DNA of 64,000 bases from Alteromonas sp. M12. Its GTDB lineage: Bacteria; Pseudomonadota; Gammaproteobacteria; Enterobacterales; Alteromonadaceae. This document shows positions 45,311 to 54,650 of this stretch, one piece after another. The stretch is taken from positions 1,860,001 through 1,924,000 of the forward strand of contig NZ_CP144164.1 in the NCBI RefSeq assembly GCF_037478005.1. The letters run 5' to 3'. The notes beneath the pieces are model-generated. The model saw only the letters and a program-made list of their open reading frames with translations. It had not been told where the DNA came from and did not search any database. Every line of letters starts with the position of its first letter. Position 1 is the first letter of the stretch. The translations under genes and the position numbers were made by a program.

Positions 45311-46675
45311 ATGCTACTTTGGCATCCCTCGCAGGCTCCAATTGAGCGAAAAACTAAATCCGCAAAACAAATTAATGCAGCACCACCTTTTGTGTTAGCC
45401 GGTAGTTTTGCTTTATTGATTGTTCTTGGTTCGTTATTATTAAAGTTACCCATAGCCACCGTCTCTTCTATTAGTTGGGAGCAGAGTTTGTTTACTGCGA
45501 CTTCAGCAGTAACCGTAACCGGCTTAGTCGTAGTGGATACTGGCAGTGTTTTTACATTATTTGGTCAAACCGTTATTGCTTTATTAATTCAATGCGGAGG
45601 CATCGGATTGATGACATTCGCTGTTGTCACGCTTATTGCCCTTGGAGGAAAAATTGGTTTTATGCAGCGGGTGGTCGTTAAAGAAGCATTCAATCAAACC
45701 AATACTTCAACTTTGTTCAGTGTGGCTAAATCAGTGTTGTTTTTTTCACTGCTTGTTGAACTCATAGGTTTTGTCATTTTATCTGTGTATTGGTATGAAG
45801 ACTTAGGGTTGCAGGCAAGCTTATTTCACGGCTTTTTTTATACCATTAGTGCTTTTAATAATGCGGGTTTTGCTCTGGCATCCAATAGTTTGATGCATTA
45901 CGTGGAAGATCCAACTATTAACTTAACCATTACTGGTCTATTTATCGCTGGTGGTCTAGGTTTTACCGTTTGGATGGATGCACTCAAGTCAAAGTCGTGG
46001 AGCGCGATGACCCCTTACAGTAAAACAATGATTTTGGGGACAGTCATTATTAATGGCTTCGCACTGTTTGCTATATATGTCATTGAATATAATAACCCAC
46101 AAACATTACAGCCATTGAGCGATGGCGGTAAGTGGTTAGCAGCCTGGTTTCAAGCTGTGTCACCTAGAACTGCAGGCTTTAATACACTTTCGATAGAGAA
46201 TTTGGAAGAAAGTACAAGCGCTTTAATGCTGCTTCTTATGTTTATTGGCGGAGGCTCTTTAAGTACCGCAAGTGGTATTAAAGTTGTCACTTTTATTGTA
46301 CTAATTATGGCTACATATAGTTATCTTCGAAGAGACAAAGGGATCACTTTATATAATCGAGAAGTCGCGAAAGAAACCGTCTATAAGGCGCTTGCCTTAA
46401 CCATGATTTCCGTTGGTACAACATGGATCGCTATCTTTATTTTAACACTCAGTGAAGATGCCCCATTTTTAGATGTGGTGTTCGAAGCGGTATCTGCACT
46501 TGGCACGGTAGGGTTATCCAGAGGGTTAACGGGTTCGTTATCAGGCGTAGGCGAGCTAATCATTATTTTATTGATGTTTATGGGGCGGTTAGGACCATTA
46601 ACATTAGCGTATTTTCTCGCTAGTCCAAGAACAAAGCGTCTCAGGTTTCCAGAAACACAGCTTGCGATCGGTTAA
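45311..46675 (+). CDS. TrkH/KtrB-type potassium transporter, membrane subunit
   Basis: A 454-residue inner-membrane transporter with four M-P-M repeats. Filter-like segments are AVTVTGLVVVD, AFNNAGFAL, SPRTAGFNT and ALGTVGLSRG, each with the conserved Gly. Paired with the RCK protein it forms a Ktr-type Na+- or H+-linked potassium uptake system. With the upstream two-component pair, four genes form a potassium homeostasis unit, unusual in that KdpDE-like regulators normally control kdpFABC. Confidence 0.92.
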   Translation: MLLWHPSQAPIERKTKSAKQINAAPPFVLAGSFALLIVLGSLLLKLPIATVSSISWEQSLFTATSAVTVTGLVVVDTGSVFTLFGQTVIALLIQCGGIGLMTFAVVTLIALGGKIGFMQRVVVKEAFNQTNTSTLFSVAKSVLFFSLLVELIGFVILSVYWYEDLGLQASLFHGFFYTISAFNNAGFALASNSLMHYVEDPTINLTITGLFIAGGLGFTVWMDALKSKSWSAMTPYSKTMILGTVIINGFALFAIYVIEYNNPQTLQPLSDGGKWLAAWFQAVSPRTAGFNTLSIENLEESTSALMLLLMFIGGGSLSTASGIKVVTFIVLIMATYSYLRRDKGITLYNREVAKETVYKALALTMISVGTTWIAIFILTLSEDAPFLDVVFEAVSALGTVGLSRGLTGSLSGVGELIIILLMFMGRLGPLTLAYFLASPRTKRLRFPETQLAIG

Positions 46676-46765
46676 TATTTTATGTCAACAAAGTCGTGGT
46701 TGTTAGATGACTATCGATTTTAGGCGGGGTAAACTTGTCAATCTTTGCTTTACGAATGCGGTGCT

Positions 46766-47293
46766 GTGTCGTCTCTTAAATATTTATCGGCTTATTCTCT
46801 TGACTTACAACAGCAAATTACCGAATTGTTAGACTCAAATCGTTTAACTGACTATCTGCTGAAAAAATATCCGCTAGTGCATAGCATACCTAACGATAAT
46901 GCTTTGCGTGAATATGTCATCGCATTAAAAAATCAATATCTTAAGAAATCACAACCTCTGAGTAAGGTAGTGTTTGATAAGAAGATTCATGTGGTTGATA
47001 ACGCCCTAGGTTTGCACAGTTTTGTTTCCCGTGTACAAGGGGGAAAGCTTAAAAGTAAAAATGAAATTCGAATCAGTACGTTATTTAAGCATACCCCGAC
47101 TGAATTTCTCAACATGATAGTGGTACATGAATTAGCGCATTTGAAGCAAAAAGAACATAACAAAGCTTTTTATCAACTTTGTTGCCATATGTTGCCCAAT
47201 TACCACCAAATCGAATTTGATGTGCGAGTTTATTTGACGCATCTTGAACAAAAAGGTGAGGTTTATGTTAACCCGCCGCAAAACCTTCCATAA
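46766..47293 (+). CDS. YgjP/SprT-like metal-dependent hydrolase
   Basis: A 175-residue protein with the zincin motif VVHELAHLKQKEHNKAFY (HExxH plus a third His) near residue 122, as in the YgjP/WLM family of putative metalloproteases. Cytoplasmic, no signal peptide. The GTG at 46766 gives MSSLKYLSAYS, in line with relatives; TTG at 46745 is less likely. Substrate unknown. Confidence 0.8.
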   Translation: MSSLKYLSAYSLDLQQQITELLDSNRLTDYLLKKYPLVHSIPNDNALREYVIALKNQYLKKSQPLSKVVFDKKIHVVDNALGLHSFVSRVQGGKLKSKNEIRISTLFKHTPTEFLNMIVVHELAHLKQKEHNKAFYQLCCHMLPNYHQIEFDVRVYLTHLEQKGEVYVNPPQNLP

Positions 47294-47300
47294 GGTATCC

Positions 47301-47669
47301 ATGAACTATCAATTTATACGTAATCTGCAAGGTATTCCAGTGGCCCAATTTGAAATGGGACATGAAGCATTTTCCCGGTGGTTTTCTGAAGAACTGGGAA
47401 CAAGCCAGCATAAAATAGAGGACATTTTTGTTGCAATCGACAGATTAGAAAAGCGTCAGATTAAGGAGTATGTGCTAGCCGGTAAAGAGATCAATCTGCG
47501 AATCGATTATTACGAAGTAGAAGTTAGATCAAAAGATTTGGATATGGATGGACCTGATGAGCTGCCGGAGGGAACTGAGTTATATGATCAAGAATCCATA
47601 TCTGGTTGTGGATTAGAAGATTTCACCCAAGTATTGCGTTCGTGGCGTGACTTTGTTGATGAAAAGTAA
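47301..47669 (+). CDS. yacL: YacL family protein (UPF0231)
   Basis: A 122-residue acidic cytoplasmic protein, close in pattern to E. coli YacL: MNYQFIRNLQG, MGHEAFSRWF, YDQESISGCGLEDF and the ending FVDEK. Function unknown. ATG at 47301 follows TAAGG and matches the family start; an upstream frame start at 47244 overlaps the hydrolase and is not expected. Confidence 0.88.
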   Translation: MNYQFIRNLQGIPVAQFEMGHEAFSRWFSEELGTSQHKIEDIFVAIDRLEKRQIKEYVLAGKEINLRIDYYEVEVRSKDLDMDGPDELPEGTELYDQESISGCGLEDFTQVLRSWRDFVDEK

Positions 47670-47694
47670 ATCATCTTTAGTCAAGGTATAGGCT

Positions 47695-48369
47695 GTGAAT
47701 AATATCATCGTCGATACTTTTGTGGCACCAAAATGCCTAGAAAAGATAAACATACTTTATCAAGATGCGTCTATTTTGTTGATTAATAAACCCAGTGGTT
47801 TGCTTTCGTTATCGGGTAAAAACCCGCTGAATTACGATTCGGTCCATTTTCGTTTAGTTCAAGAGTTTAGTTGGGCCACTATGGTTCACCGCTTGGATCT
47901 AGGTACATCCGGTATTATGGTAGTTGCTTTGAATAAACAAGCTAATTCCCATCTGGCTAAGCAATTTCAAATGCGTACTGTGCAAAAATCCTATATTAGT
48001 TTACTCCAAGGCCACCTTAATCAGAATACTGGCCAAATTAGTCAACCTATAGCCAAGGATCCAAACCTGTTTCCTAAAGTCAAAATCTGTTCTATTCACG
48101 GTAAAGAAGCGGTGACTAATTACAGTGTTCTGGAACGACTAAACAGTCCATACGCAACTCGTGTTCGTTATCGTCCTCAAACGGGCAGAACCCATCAACT
48201 ACGGATTCACAGTGAATATCTTGCGCACCCCATTTTAGGTTGTGATTTATACGGTACTTGTGACAGTTACAAAGCTGCTAACAGACTAATGTTACATGCT
48301 GAAAGCATAGAGTTTGAACATCCGACAACAGGTAAAAAAGTACAGGGGATATGCCCAGCACCATTTTAA
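47695..48369 (+). CDS. RluA-family RNA pseudouridine synthase
   Basis: A 224-residue pseudouridine synthase. The catalytic Asp is in HRLDLGTSGIM near residue 67. Motifs VRYRPQTGRTHQLRIH (near 158) and the Tyr-containing segment LYEDASILLINKPSG-like (here LYQDASILLINKPSG) are present. It lacks an S4 domain, like RluA itself, which modifies 23S rRNA U746 and tRNA U32. Start GTG at 47695. Exact target not assigned. Confidence 0.9.
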   Translation: MNNIIVDTFVAPKCLEKINILYQDASILLINKPSGLLSLSGKNPLNYDSVHFRLVQEFSWATMVHRLDLGTSGIMVVALNKQANSHLAKQFQMRTVQKSYISLLQGHLNQNTGQISQPIAKDPNLFPKVKICSIHGKEAVTNYSVLERLNSPYATRVRYRPQTGRTHQLRIHSEYLAHPILGCDLYGTCDSYKAANRLMLHAESIEFEHPTTGKKVQGICPAPF

Positions 48370-48416
48370 ATCCAACCATGTTTTCTAATTTTTCGTAGTC
48401 AGGGTTTGTCCTTTAC

Positions 48417-49391
48417 TTATTTCGTTGAAGCGAATTCCGCTACCCTATTATCGAATACGCAGACTTGGTTTTTGCCTAGTGCCTTTGCTCGATAAAGAGC
48501 CTGGTCAGCACTTTTAATTAAAATTGTTGGTTTATCGTTTCTATTCGGTATTAAGCAGTGCATACCGATACTGACTGTGGTTTTTACGGCTATTTTTTTA
48601 TCTTCATCTTTGCGTAACGACATGGCCGTTTTTTCAACAATCTTGCGAATATCTTCGGCCACTTTTAATGCGCCAGCATGATCTGTATTGGGAAGAATAC
48701 AAGCGAACTCCTCTCCGCCATATCGCGCGACTAAGTCATCGGGGCGATGTGCACAGGAGGTTATTTTTTGCGCCAATATTTTCAAAAATTTGTCTCCGGC
48801 CTGGTGACCATAGCTGTCATTCAAATGTTTGAAGTTATCTGCATCTATCATCAGCAGTGCTAGTGGCGTTTGCTCCCGAGCACAAGATAACCAGTCAGTT
48901 GTTAACTGCTCATCGAATTGATAACGATTACTTACCCCAGTTAAACCGTCTATTAAAGCCAGTCTGCGTAACAGATCCGATTGACGTTTTAGCTGCGCGT
49001 GACTCTGTACTCTGGCCCAAGTAATGGTGGTATTTATGGGTTTGCGGATAAAGTCTACTCCGCCTACCTCAAAACCTCTGACTTCGTCGGCTTCATCAAT
49101 ATTAGAGGTGATAAAAATGACCGGAATGTGTGAAGTTAGCACATTTTCCTTAATTTTTTCACAGGCCTGAAAGCCATCCAAGTGCGGCATATTGATATCA
49201 AGCAAAATTATATCTGGGAGCAATTCATTTGCCATTTCAACGCACTTAACCCCATCACTTGCCATAAAAATATGGAAGTCATTTTGAAATACTTCGTAAA
49301 TCTGTCTGACCACAAGAGGCTGATCATCGGCTATCAGCATTATCGGTGTTCGATTTGAAATGTTGCCAAAACCTACCTGTTTATTTGTCAT
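48417..49391 (-). CDS. Response regulator with GGDEF domain (diguanylate cyclase)
   Basis: A 324-residue protein with a receiver domain (phospho-Asp in DIILLDINMPHLDG) and a C-terminal GGDEF domain with active-site GGEEF. The RxxD inhibitory site (RPDD) lies five residues before GGEEF, so product inhibition by c-di-GMP is expected. It should turn a phospho-signal into c-di-GMP. ATG at 49391 has an AGGG site; the longer start at 49412 does not. The gene overlaps the upstream REC-Hpt gene by 11 bp, so the two form one operon. Confidence 0.92.
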   Translation of the reverse strand: MTNKQVGFGNISNRTPIMLIADDQPLVVRQIYEVFQNDFHIFMASDGVKCVEMANELLPDIILLDINMPHLDGFQACEKIKENVLTSHIPVIFITSNIDEADEVRGFEVGGVDFIRKPINTTITWARVQSHAQLKRQSDLLRRLALIDGLTGVSNRYQFDEQLTTDWLSCAREQTPLALLMIDADNFKHLNDSYGHQAGDKFLKILAQKITSCAHRPDDLVARYGGEEFACILPNTDHAGALKVAEDIRKIVEKTAMSLRKDEDKKIAVKTTVSIGMHCLIPNRNDKPTILIKSADQALYRAKALGKNQVCVFDNRVAEFASTK

Positions 49392-50400
49392 TAGTTTTAC
49401 CCTGTTGACCATGGCCTGATTGATTTAGTAAGAAGTTTAATGCGGGTTCAAATTTTAACTGGTCTATATATTTCTTGACTGTTATTAACTCATTTTCGTT
49501 AGGGTACTGCTGTTGCAATTTATCAACATATTGAATGATAGTGAGATCATTTTGCTGTAAAAACTGAATGATCTTTTTACGTTGCTGAGGTTGCAATTTG
49601 GACTCGCGAGTTTCTTGTGAAGGCAGATTGTTTTCAGTGGGTACGAACAAATTCTGCAAGCGCTGTAGATTGGAAGCATGGAGTTTAGGAAGCGTTTCTA
49701 ACATCTTCGCTAGTTGAGCATCGTGCAGTTGATTCTTTTTCACTGACTCATGAAATGTATTCACGTAATTGTAAACATCATTTGCTCCTATTGTGCCAGA
49801 TATTCCTTTTAAGGCATGCAGAGCTGTACCTATTTGGTTAATATCTTTAGTGCTTTTTAGCACATCGAATTGTTGAATAAATTCTTGCGCGTACAGTGGT
49901 ATTAAATTTACCACTAACTCTTGATTATGACCAAAGCGCTCGAGCACTTGCTGTTTTAGTTCAATGTCAGACAAAGAACCAGGGCAAGTCACAGCTTTAT
50001 CCAGATCAGTAGGTTGCTTATCCAAAACCGCCAGAATAGCCTCACATAACTTGTGCAAACTAATGGGCTTAGCTAGGTGCCCGTTCATACCTATTTGGTA
50101 ATAATTCAATTGATCTTCAGGTAAGTGATCGGCGGTCGCGGCAATAATCGGTAGCTCATCGAATCGACGGTCTTGTCGAATTTTTTTGGTGGCGGTTAAA
50201 CCGTCCATCACAGGCATATTGATATCAATTAAAAGCACGTCAAACCTATTGGGACTGATGTGCAGTTGTGTTAGCACTTGTTCTCCATTTTCAACCGCCA
50301 ATACGGTTGCACCTGACAGCTCGAGTAGACGTTTTAAAGCTTCCAACGTCAGCGCATTATCGTCTGCTATCAGAATGGATATGCCAGCTAATCTTTTCAC
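49381..50400 (-). CDS. Response regulator with Hpt domain
   Basis: A 339-residue protein with an N-terminal receiver (VLLIDINMPVMDG, Asp near 57). A central Hpt domain (phospho-His in ALHALKGISGTIG near residue 194) and a helical C-terminal tail of about 80 residues follow. It can take a phosphoryl group and pass it on, probably to the REC-GGDEF protein made from the overlapping gene. No kinase is fused; a hybrid kinase such as that at 54651 could be the donor (inference). Confidence 0.88.
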   Translation of the reverse strand: MKRLAGISILIADDNALTLEALKRLLELSGATVLAVENGEQVLTQLHISPNRFDVLLIDINMPVMDGLTATKKIRQDRRFDELPIIAATADHLPEDQLNYYQIGMNGHLAKPISLHKLCEAILAVLDKQPTDLDKAVTCPGSLSDIELKQQVLERFGHNQELVVNLIPLYAQEFIQQFDVLKSTKDINQIGTALHALKGISGTIGANDVYNYVNTFHESVKKNQLHDAQLAKMLETLPKLHASNLQRLQNLFVPTENNLPSQETRESKLQPQQRKKIIQFLQQNDLTIIQYVDKLQQQYPNENELITVKKYIDQLKFEPALNFLLNQSGHGQQGKTNDK

Positions 50401-51056
50401 CTATAAATACACCTTGTCTTTATGTGTCAAGAGACGGTTGTACGAAATTTTAATCGTAAGTGGCCAGTGAGCCTGTCGACTGCAATCTACATGTGATTGA
50501 CCTAATCAACGTGATAGACTGAAACTTCGGATTATTTTCGCAATGGGTTTAATTTGGCTGTGGAATGCTAGAAATCGAAACCATCATTTTTATGCGCTTT
50601 ACAAATTGAGCATTGCAACTTGCGCACCAAGACGGATAGGCTAAGCCAGTTAGTGTTAATAGTTCGGTGGAGTCTAAAGTCTAATATCCTAGGGGCGTGT
50701 TAATTTGACTGAGATTACTTATTCAAAGTGAATCTGTCATGAGTAAAATTTTCAATAGTGTGAAAAATTTGCACGAATTATTTGGCTTAGTGAGCTTTGA
50801 GTGGACACTTATTCGTCGATAAAACGTTACTAAAACAATGATGTCGTTTAATTTTTTGATGATAGGTTGGTACTAAAAAATGCAAGGTTAATGGTCAATC
50901 CGGCTATTATGAACTAAAAATGGAAGCATATTCTGAAGATTGAAAAAACGAGTTCAGGAACAATAAGAATAAGAATTGCAAATAGTTAAGTGATGTTTCT
51001 CAACTTCGTAACAAATTTATGTTGTTTCAACATACTGATTTTTAAAGGACGATGAC
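50401..51056. promoter_or_regulatory. Divergent intergenic region in the signalling block
   Basis: These 656 bp separate the REC-Hpt operon from the NtrC-type gene. No protein gene, repeat or terminator is evident. Promoters for both directions must lie here; no clear sigma-54 (GG-N10-GC) site was recognised. Confidence 0.45.
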
Positions 51057-52382
51057 GTGTTAAAAGTATTATTGGTTGATGATGATAGCGAGTTTACAGA
51101 TGTTGCCTATCAAATTATTGAATTTCTGGGCCATGAAGTATCTGTAGCTGGCTCTTTAAAAGAAGCCAGACAATGGCTTGAGCATCAACATTTTGATCAT
51201 ATTTTACTAGACTTTATGTTGCCTGACGGCAGCGGACTACACTTAATTGACGAATTGAACTTAAACAGCACAAAGCAAACCTTTATCACTTTAATTACTG
51301 GACACCCTTCGGTAAAAGGTATGTTGGCAGGCTTATGCGGCCCTAATGTTAATTATCTAGTTAAGCCATTACAGCGTGAAGACATCGAACAAGTGTTGAA
51401 TCGCAAAACTAAAAAAACAGCTAAAAAACAAAACAATTCTTTGCACTTCGGTTGCTTGATCGGTGAATCAGCAATAATGAAAGAGCTGTATTTAATGATT
51501 GAGAGAGTGGCTAAAACTAATGCCAACGTTATGTTGATGGGAGAAAGTGGTGTAGGTAAAGAAGTAGTCGCTCAAGCCATCCATTCAGCTAGTGATTGCG
51601 AGGGGCCCTTAGTGGCTACCAACTGTGGGGCTTTATCTAAAGAACTGATCGGTAGTGAATTATTTGGTCACGAAAAAGGTGCGTTTACCGGCGCCGTTGG
51701 ACGTAAAGAGGGGGTGTTTGAGCGAGCGGAAAATGGCACGCTTTTTCTAGATGAAGTCACTGAAATGCCTATTGATATGCAGCCCAACTTATTGCGGGTT
51801 TTAGAATCTAAACGAGTAACGCGATTGGGAGGCACTAAAGAAATCGACGTCAATTGTCGAGTGGTTTCCGCGACCAATAGAAATATTAGTGAATTGGCTG
51901 AAAGCAAAGTATTACGGGAAGACATCTATTTCCGCTTAGCTGTGTTCCCAATTGATATTCCCACCCTACGAGAGCGAAAAGAAGACATCCCTTTGTTAGC
52001 GCAAGCGTTTCTTGAAGAGCTTAATGCGGAAAATGGAACATCTTTTGCTTGGAATGAAGCTCAATTAAAACGATTATCAGAATATGATTGGCCAGGTAAT
52101 GTAAGAGAACTTCGCCACGCCGTGCATCGGGCTTTCATTATGAGTGATCCTGAGTCATCAAATATTGATTTACCGAGCAGCTTTGCTTCACCGTTCGCTT
52201 CTAATAAAAAAGCGTCGAATCAAATTTCAGCTGGGCAAACTATCGAAAATGTTGAAAAAGAATTGATACGGGCGACCCTTGAAAAGGTTAATGGTAGTAA
52301 AACCCTTGCTGCCGAAATGCTCGGAATCAGCACAAAAACGCTTTATAACCGTCTTCACGCCTACGGTGATTTTGAAGAGTAA
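51057..52382 (+). CDS. NtrC-family sigma-54-dependent response regulator
   Basis: A 441-residue regulator with a receiver (DHILLDFMLPDGSG, Asp near 52), an AAA+ domain (about 140-360) and a C-terminal Fis-type helix-turn-helix (TLAAEMLGISTKTLYNRL). The AAA+ domain has Walker A GESGVGKE and the sigma-54 contact motif GAFTGA. It activates sigma-54 promoters on phosphorylation. Start GTG at 51057 after AAAGGA. It is 17 bp upstream of a tiny DHp-like protein and then a CHASE3 kinase. Confidence 0.92.
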   Translation: MLKVLLVDDDSEFTDVAYQIIEFLGHEVSVAGSLKEARQWLEHQHFDHILLDFMLPDGSGLHLIDELNLNSTKQTFITLITGHPSVKGMLAGLCGPNVNYLVKPLQREDIEQVLNRKTKKTAKKQNNSLHFGCLIGESAIMKELYLMIERVAKTNANVMLMGESGVGKEVVAQAIHSASDCEGPLVATNCGALSKELIGSELFGHEKGAFTGAVGRKEGVFERAENGTLFLDEVTEMPIDMQPNLLRVLESKRVTRLGGTKEIDVNCRVVSATNRNISELAESKVLREDIYFRLAVFPIDIPTLRERKEDIPLLAQAFLEELNAENGTSFAWNEAQLKRLSEYDWPGNVRELRHAVHRAFIMSDPESSNIDLPSSFASPFASNKKASNQISAGQTIENVEKELIRATLEKVNGSKTLAAEMLGISTKTLYNRLHAYGDFEE

Positions 52383-52399
52383 TAGTAATAGGAATTTCA

Positions 52400-52627
52400 A
52401 TGACGATAACAAGTAATGAAAATCTCGATATCCGTACCATGATTCATGACGCGAGAGGACCTTTAAACCGGATTTCAATGAATGCCGAGTTAGTCAAATT
52501 AGTACTAGAGAATGATTTACCGCGTGATAAAGCGCTTGATGCATTGAATAAAATTATTACTGCTTGTCAAGACTGTAGCGACAAGCTCCAAGCAATAAGT
52601 AATTCCCATAAAAACATTGGCGAATAA
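52400..52627 (+). CDS. Isolated histidine-kinase DHp-like small protein
   Basis: A 75-residue protein consisting only of a helical hairpin with the phospho-acceptor-like motif MIHDARGPLNRISMNAELVK (His near residue 16), as in HisKA domains, and a second helix (ALNKIITACQDCSDKLQAI). There is no ATP-binding domain. It could act as a phosphotransfer protein or as an inhibitor of nearby kinases. It is sandwiched between the NtrC-type regulator and the CHASE3 kinase. I do not know a named family for it. Confidence 0.75.
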   Translation: MTITSNENLDIRTMIHDARGPLNRISMNAELVKLVLENDLPRDKALDALNKIITACQDCSDKLQAISNSHKNIGE

Positions 52628-52668
52628 CGTCGTTGTTTCACCTTAGTTTAGTCATAGAGTGAGAATAT

Positions 52669-54141
52669 ATGAAACAACGACGTTTATTTGGCAATACTGT
52701 TTTTACCTGGTTTACCGTCACTATCATTGTATTGGGGGTAATCAGTGTTAACGCTTATTTAGCGGTGAAAACTACCAAAGACCTGGCTAAAGTCCAAGAA
52801 AGTTTGACTAATACAGGTAATGTTATTTTAGTGCTTGATGAGTTACATCTGATGATACTTGCCGCTGAAAGCAGTCAACGGGGATATCTATTAACCGAAA
52901 TTGAAGAATACCTTGCACCTTATATTAATTCAGTAAAACAACTGTCTGATCAGATTGAAAAAGTTCGTGTAGTTGAAGTTGAAATTGTGGGTCAAAGAGC
53001 CTTGATCGACGAAATAATTAGGCTTACTGAAATGAAAATGGAAGAAATGGAGAAGACCGTTTTGCTTGCCCAAGCGGATAAAGAGCGTTCGGCAATTCGG
53101 CTGGTCAAGGGAGGTGAGGGTAACGAATTGACCAAAGATCTAGACCAGTTGTTTTCGCAAATAATTGACAATGAACTGACCTATCGGAATTTTTTGTACA
53201 GCAAATTAAATCGCTCTGAAAAAGAATCTGTGTTTACTTTCTTTACTTCCGCTATAACCAGCGCATTATTGCTACTCGGTTTAATTGTGTTAGCTAGATT
53301 AAATTTGGTAAGTGAAGAAAAATTCAGAAATTCATTGGAAAAACAAAATCAAAACCTCGCGCTGAAAGTGGATGAGCGAACAGAAAAGTTAACGGTTTAT
53401 TCAGAAGAGCTTGCTCGCAGCAATAGAGAGCTGGAAGATTTCGCTTTTGTCGCTTCTCATGATTTACAAGAGCCATTACGTAAAATTCGTGCCTTTGGCG
53501 ATAGGCTGCATTCCGATTATTCTGAGCAACTCGGAGAAAAAGGGGCGGACTATCTAAATCGCATGAAGAATGCGGCTGAGCGTATGTCTAATTTAATTAG
53601 CGATTTACTCGAGTTTTCTCGGGTATCCACCCGAGGTAAAGATTTTACTGATGTCGAAATGTCGACTGTAATTTCGGCGATTGAAGGTGATTTGGAAATC
53701 GCTATTGAAGAAAGCAAAACCAAGCTTATCGTCTCTGAATTACCTGTAATAAAAGGTGATCCCAGTCAGATGAACCAATTGTTTTTAAATTTATTGTCAA
53801 ATGCGATTAAATTTAGAAAACCAGATGTTGCTCCGGTGATTGAGTTGCAATACCAACTTGAACAGAGTGCAGGCGTTGATGGTAAATCCAGTGGCGATAT
53901 GCATGTCTTTATTTTAAGCGACAACGGTGTGGGTTTTGAAAACGAATTTGCAGAAAAAATATTTGTTCCATTTCAGCGATTACATGGGCGAAATGAATAT
54001 AAAGGAACAGGGATAGGTCTAGCGGTATGTCGACGCATTGTTGAGCGACATGGCGGGACTATCTCTGCGACCAGTGAATTGGGTAAAGGGTCGACTTTTG
54101 TGATTAAATTACCTACCGATGCTGTACTTAACAAAATTTAA
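52669..54141 (+). CDS. CHASE3-type sensor histidine kinase
   Basis: A 490-residue kinase. A first transmembrane helix is at 10-30, a CHASE3-like periplasmic domain at 35-180 and a second helix near 190-215, then a coiled coil. HisKA follows with ASHDLQEPLRKIRAFGDRL (His near 264) and HATPase with GTGIGLAVCRRIVERHGG. This cyanobacterial-phytochrome-like kinase type is usually paired with an Rcp1-like regulator, which lies 28 bp downstream. The signal is unknown. Confidence 0.92.
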   Translation: MKQRRLFGNTVFTWFTVTIIVLGVISVNAYLAVKTTKDLAKVQESLTNTGNVILVLDELHLMILAAESSQRGYLLTEIEEYLAPYINSVKQLSDQIEKVRVVEVEIVGQRALIDEIIRLTEMKMEEMEKTVLLAQADKERSAIRLVKGGEGNELTKDLDQLFSQIIDNELTYRNFLYSKLNRSEKESVFTFFTSAITSALLLLGLIVLARLNLVSEEKFRNSLEKQNQNLALKVDERTEKLTVYSEELARSNRELEDFAFVASHDLQEPLRKIRAFGDRLHSDYSEQLGEKGADYLNRMKNAAERMSNLISDLLEFSRVSTRGKDFTDVEMSTVISAIEGDLEIAIEESKTKLIVSELPVIKGDPSQMNQLFLNLLSNAIKFRKPDVAPVIELQYQLEQSAGVDGKSSGDMHVFILSDNGVGFENEFAEKIFVPFQRLHGRNEYKGTGIGLAVCRRIVERHGGTISATSELGKGSTFVIKLPTDAVLNKI

Positions 54142-54169
54142 TTTAAGAAATAAATAAGAAAGGAAGTAA

Positions 54170-54628
54170 ATGCCTTATTCAAATAAAAAGTCATTAATAA
54201 TCTTAATGGCAGATGACGATGATGATGACCGATTGTTAGCACAAGATGCTTTGAACGAAAGTCGAGTGTTGAATAGTCTTAAGTGTGTGGAAGACGGCGT
54301 AGAGTTAATGCACTACTTAAAGCGCGTGGGGAAATATGCTGATAAGGAGATGTACCCTCGACCCGGTTTAATTCTGCTCGACTTGAACATGCCTCGCAAA
54401 GATGGTCGCGAGGCGCTGGCAGAAATCAAAGCTGATCCAGATTTAAGAAGTATTCCTGTGGTTATTTTAACGACTTCTAAAGAAGAAGAAGACAAAATCA
54501 AAGGATATGGTTTAGGGGCTGCTTCTTACATCACTAAACCGGTTAATTTTGAAGGTCTAGTGGAAGTAATGAAGGCACTCGGAAAATATTGGGTCGAAAT
54601 TGTAGAATTACCCGAGAACAAAGAGTAA
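54170..54628 (+). CDS. Rcp1-like single-domain response regulator
   Basis: A 152-residue receiver-only protein with an acidic pocket ADDDDDD near the N-terminus, phospho-Asp in LILLDLNMPRKDGREAL and Lys in SYITKPVNF. The length and the insert around residues 50-60 fit the Rcp1 type. It is presumably the partner of the CHASE3 kinase just upstream and may pass the signal to the hybrid kinase downstream. Confidence 0.9.
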   Translation: MPYSNKKSLIILMADDDDDDRLLAQDALNESRVLNSLKCVEDGVELMHYLKRVGKYADKEMYPRPGLILLDLNMPRKDGREALAEIKADPDLRSIPVVILTTSKEEEDKIKGYGLGAASYITKPVNFEGLVEVMKALGKYWVEIVELPENKE

Positions 54629-54650
54629 TTGACCAAGGTGATTGATTAAT

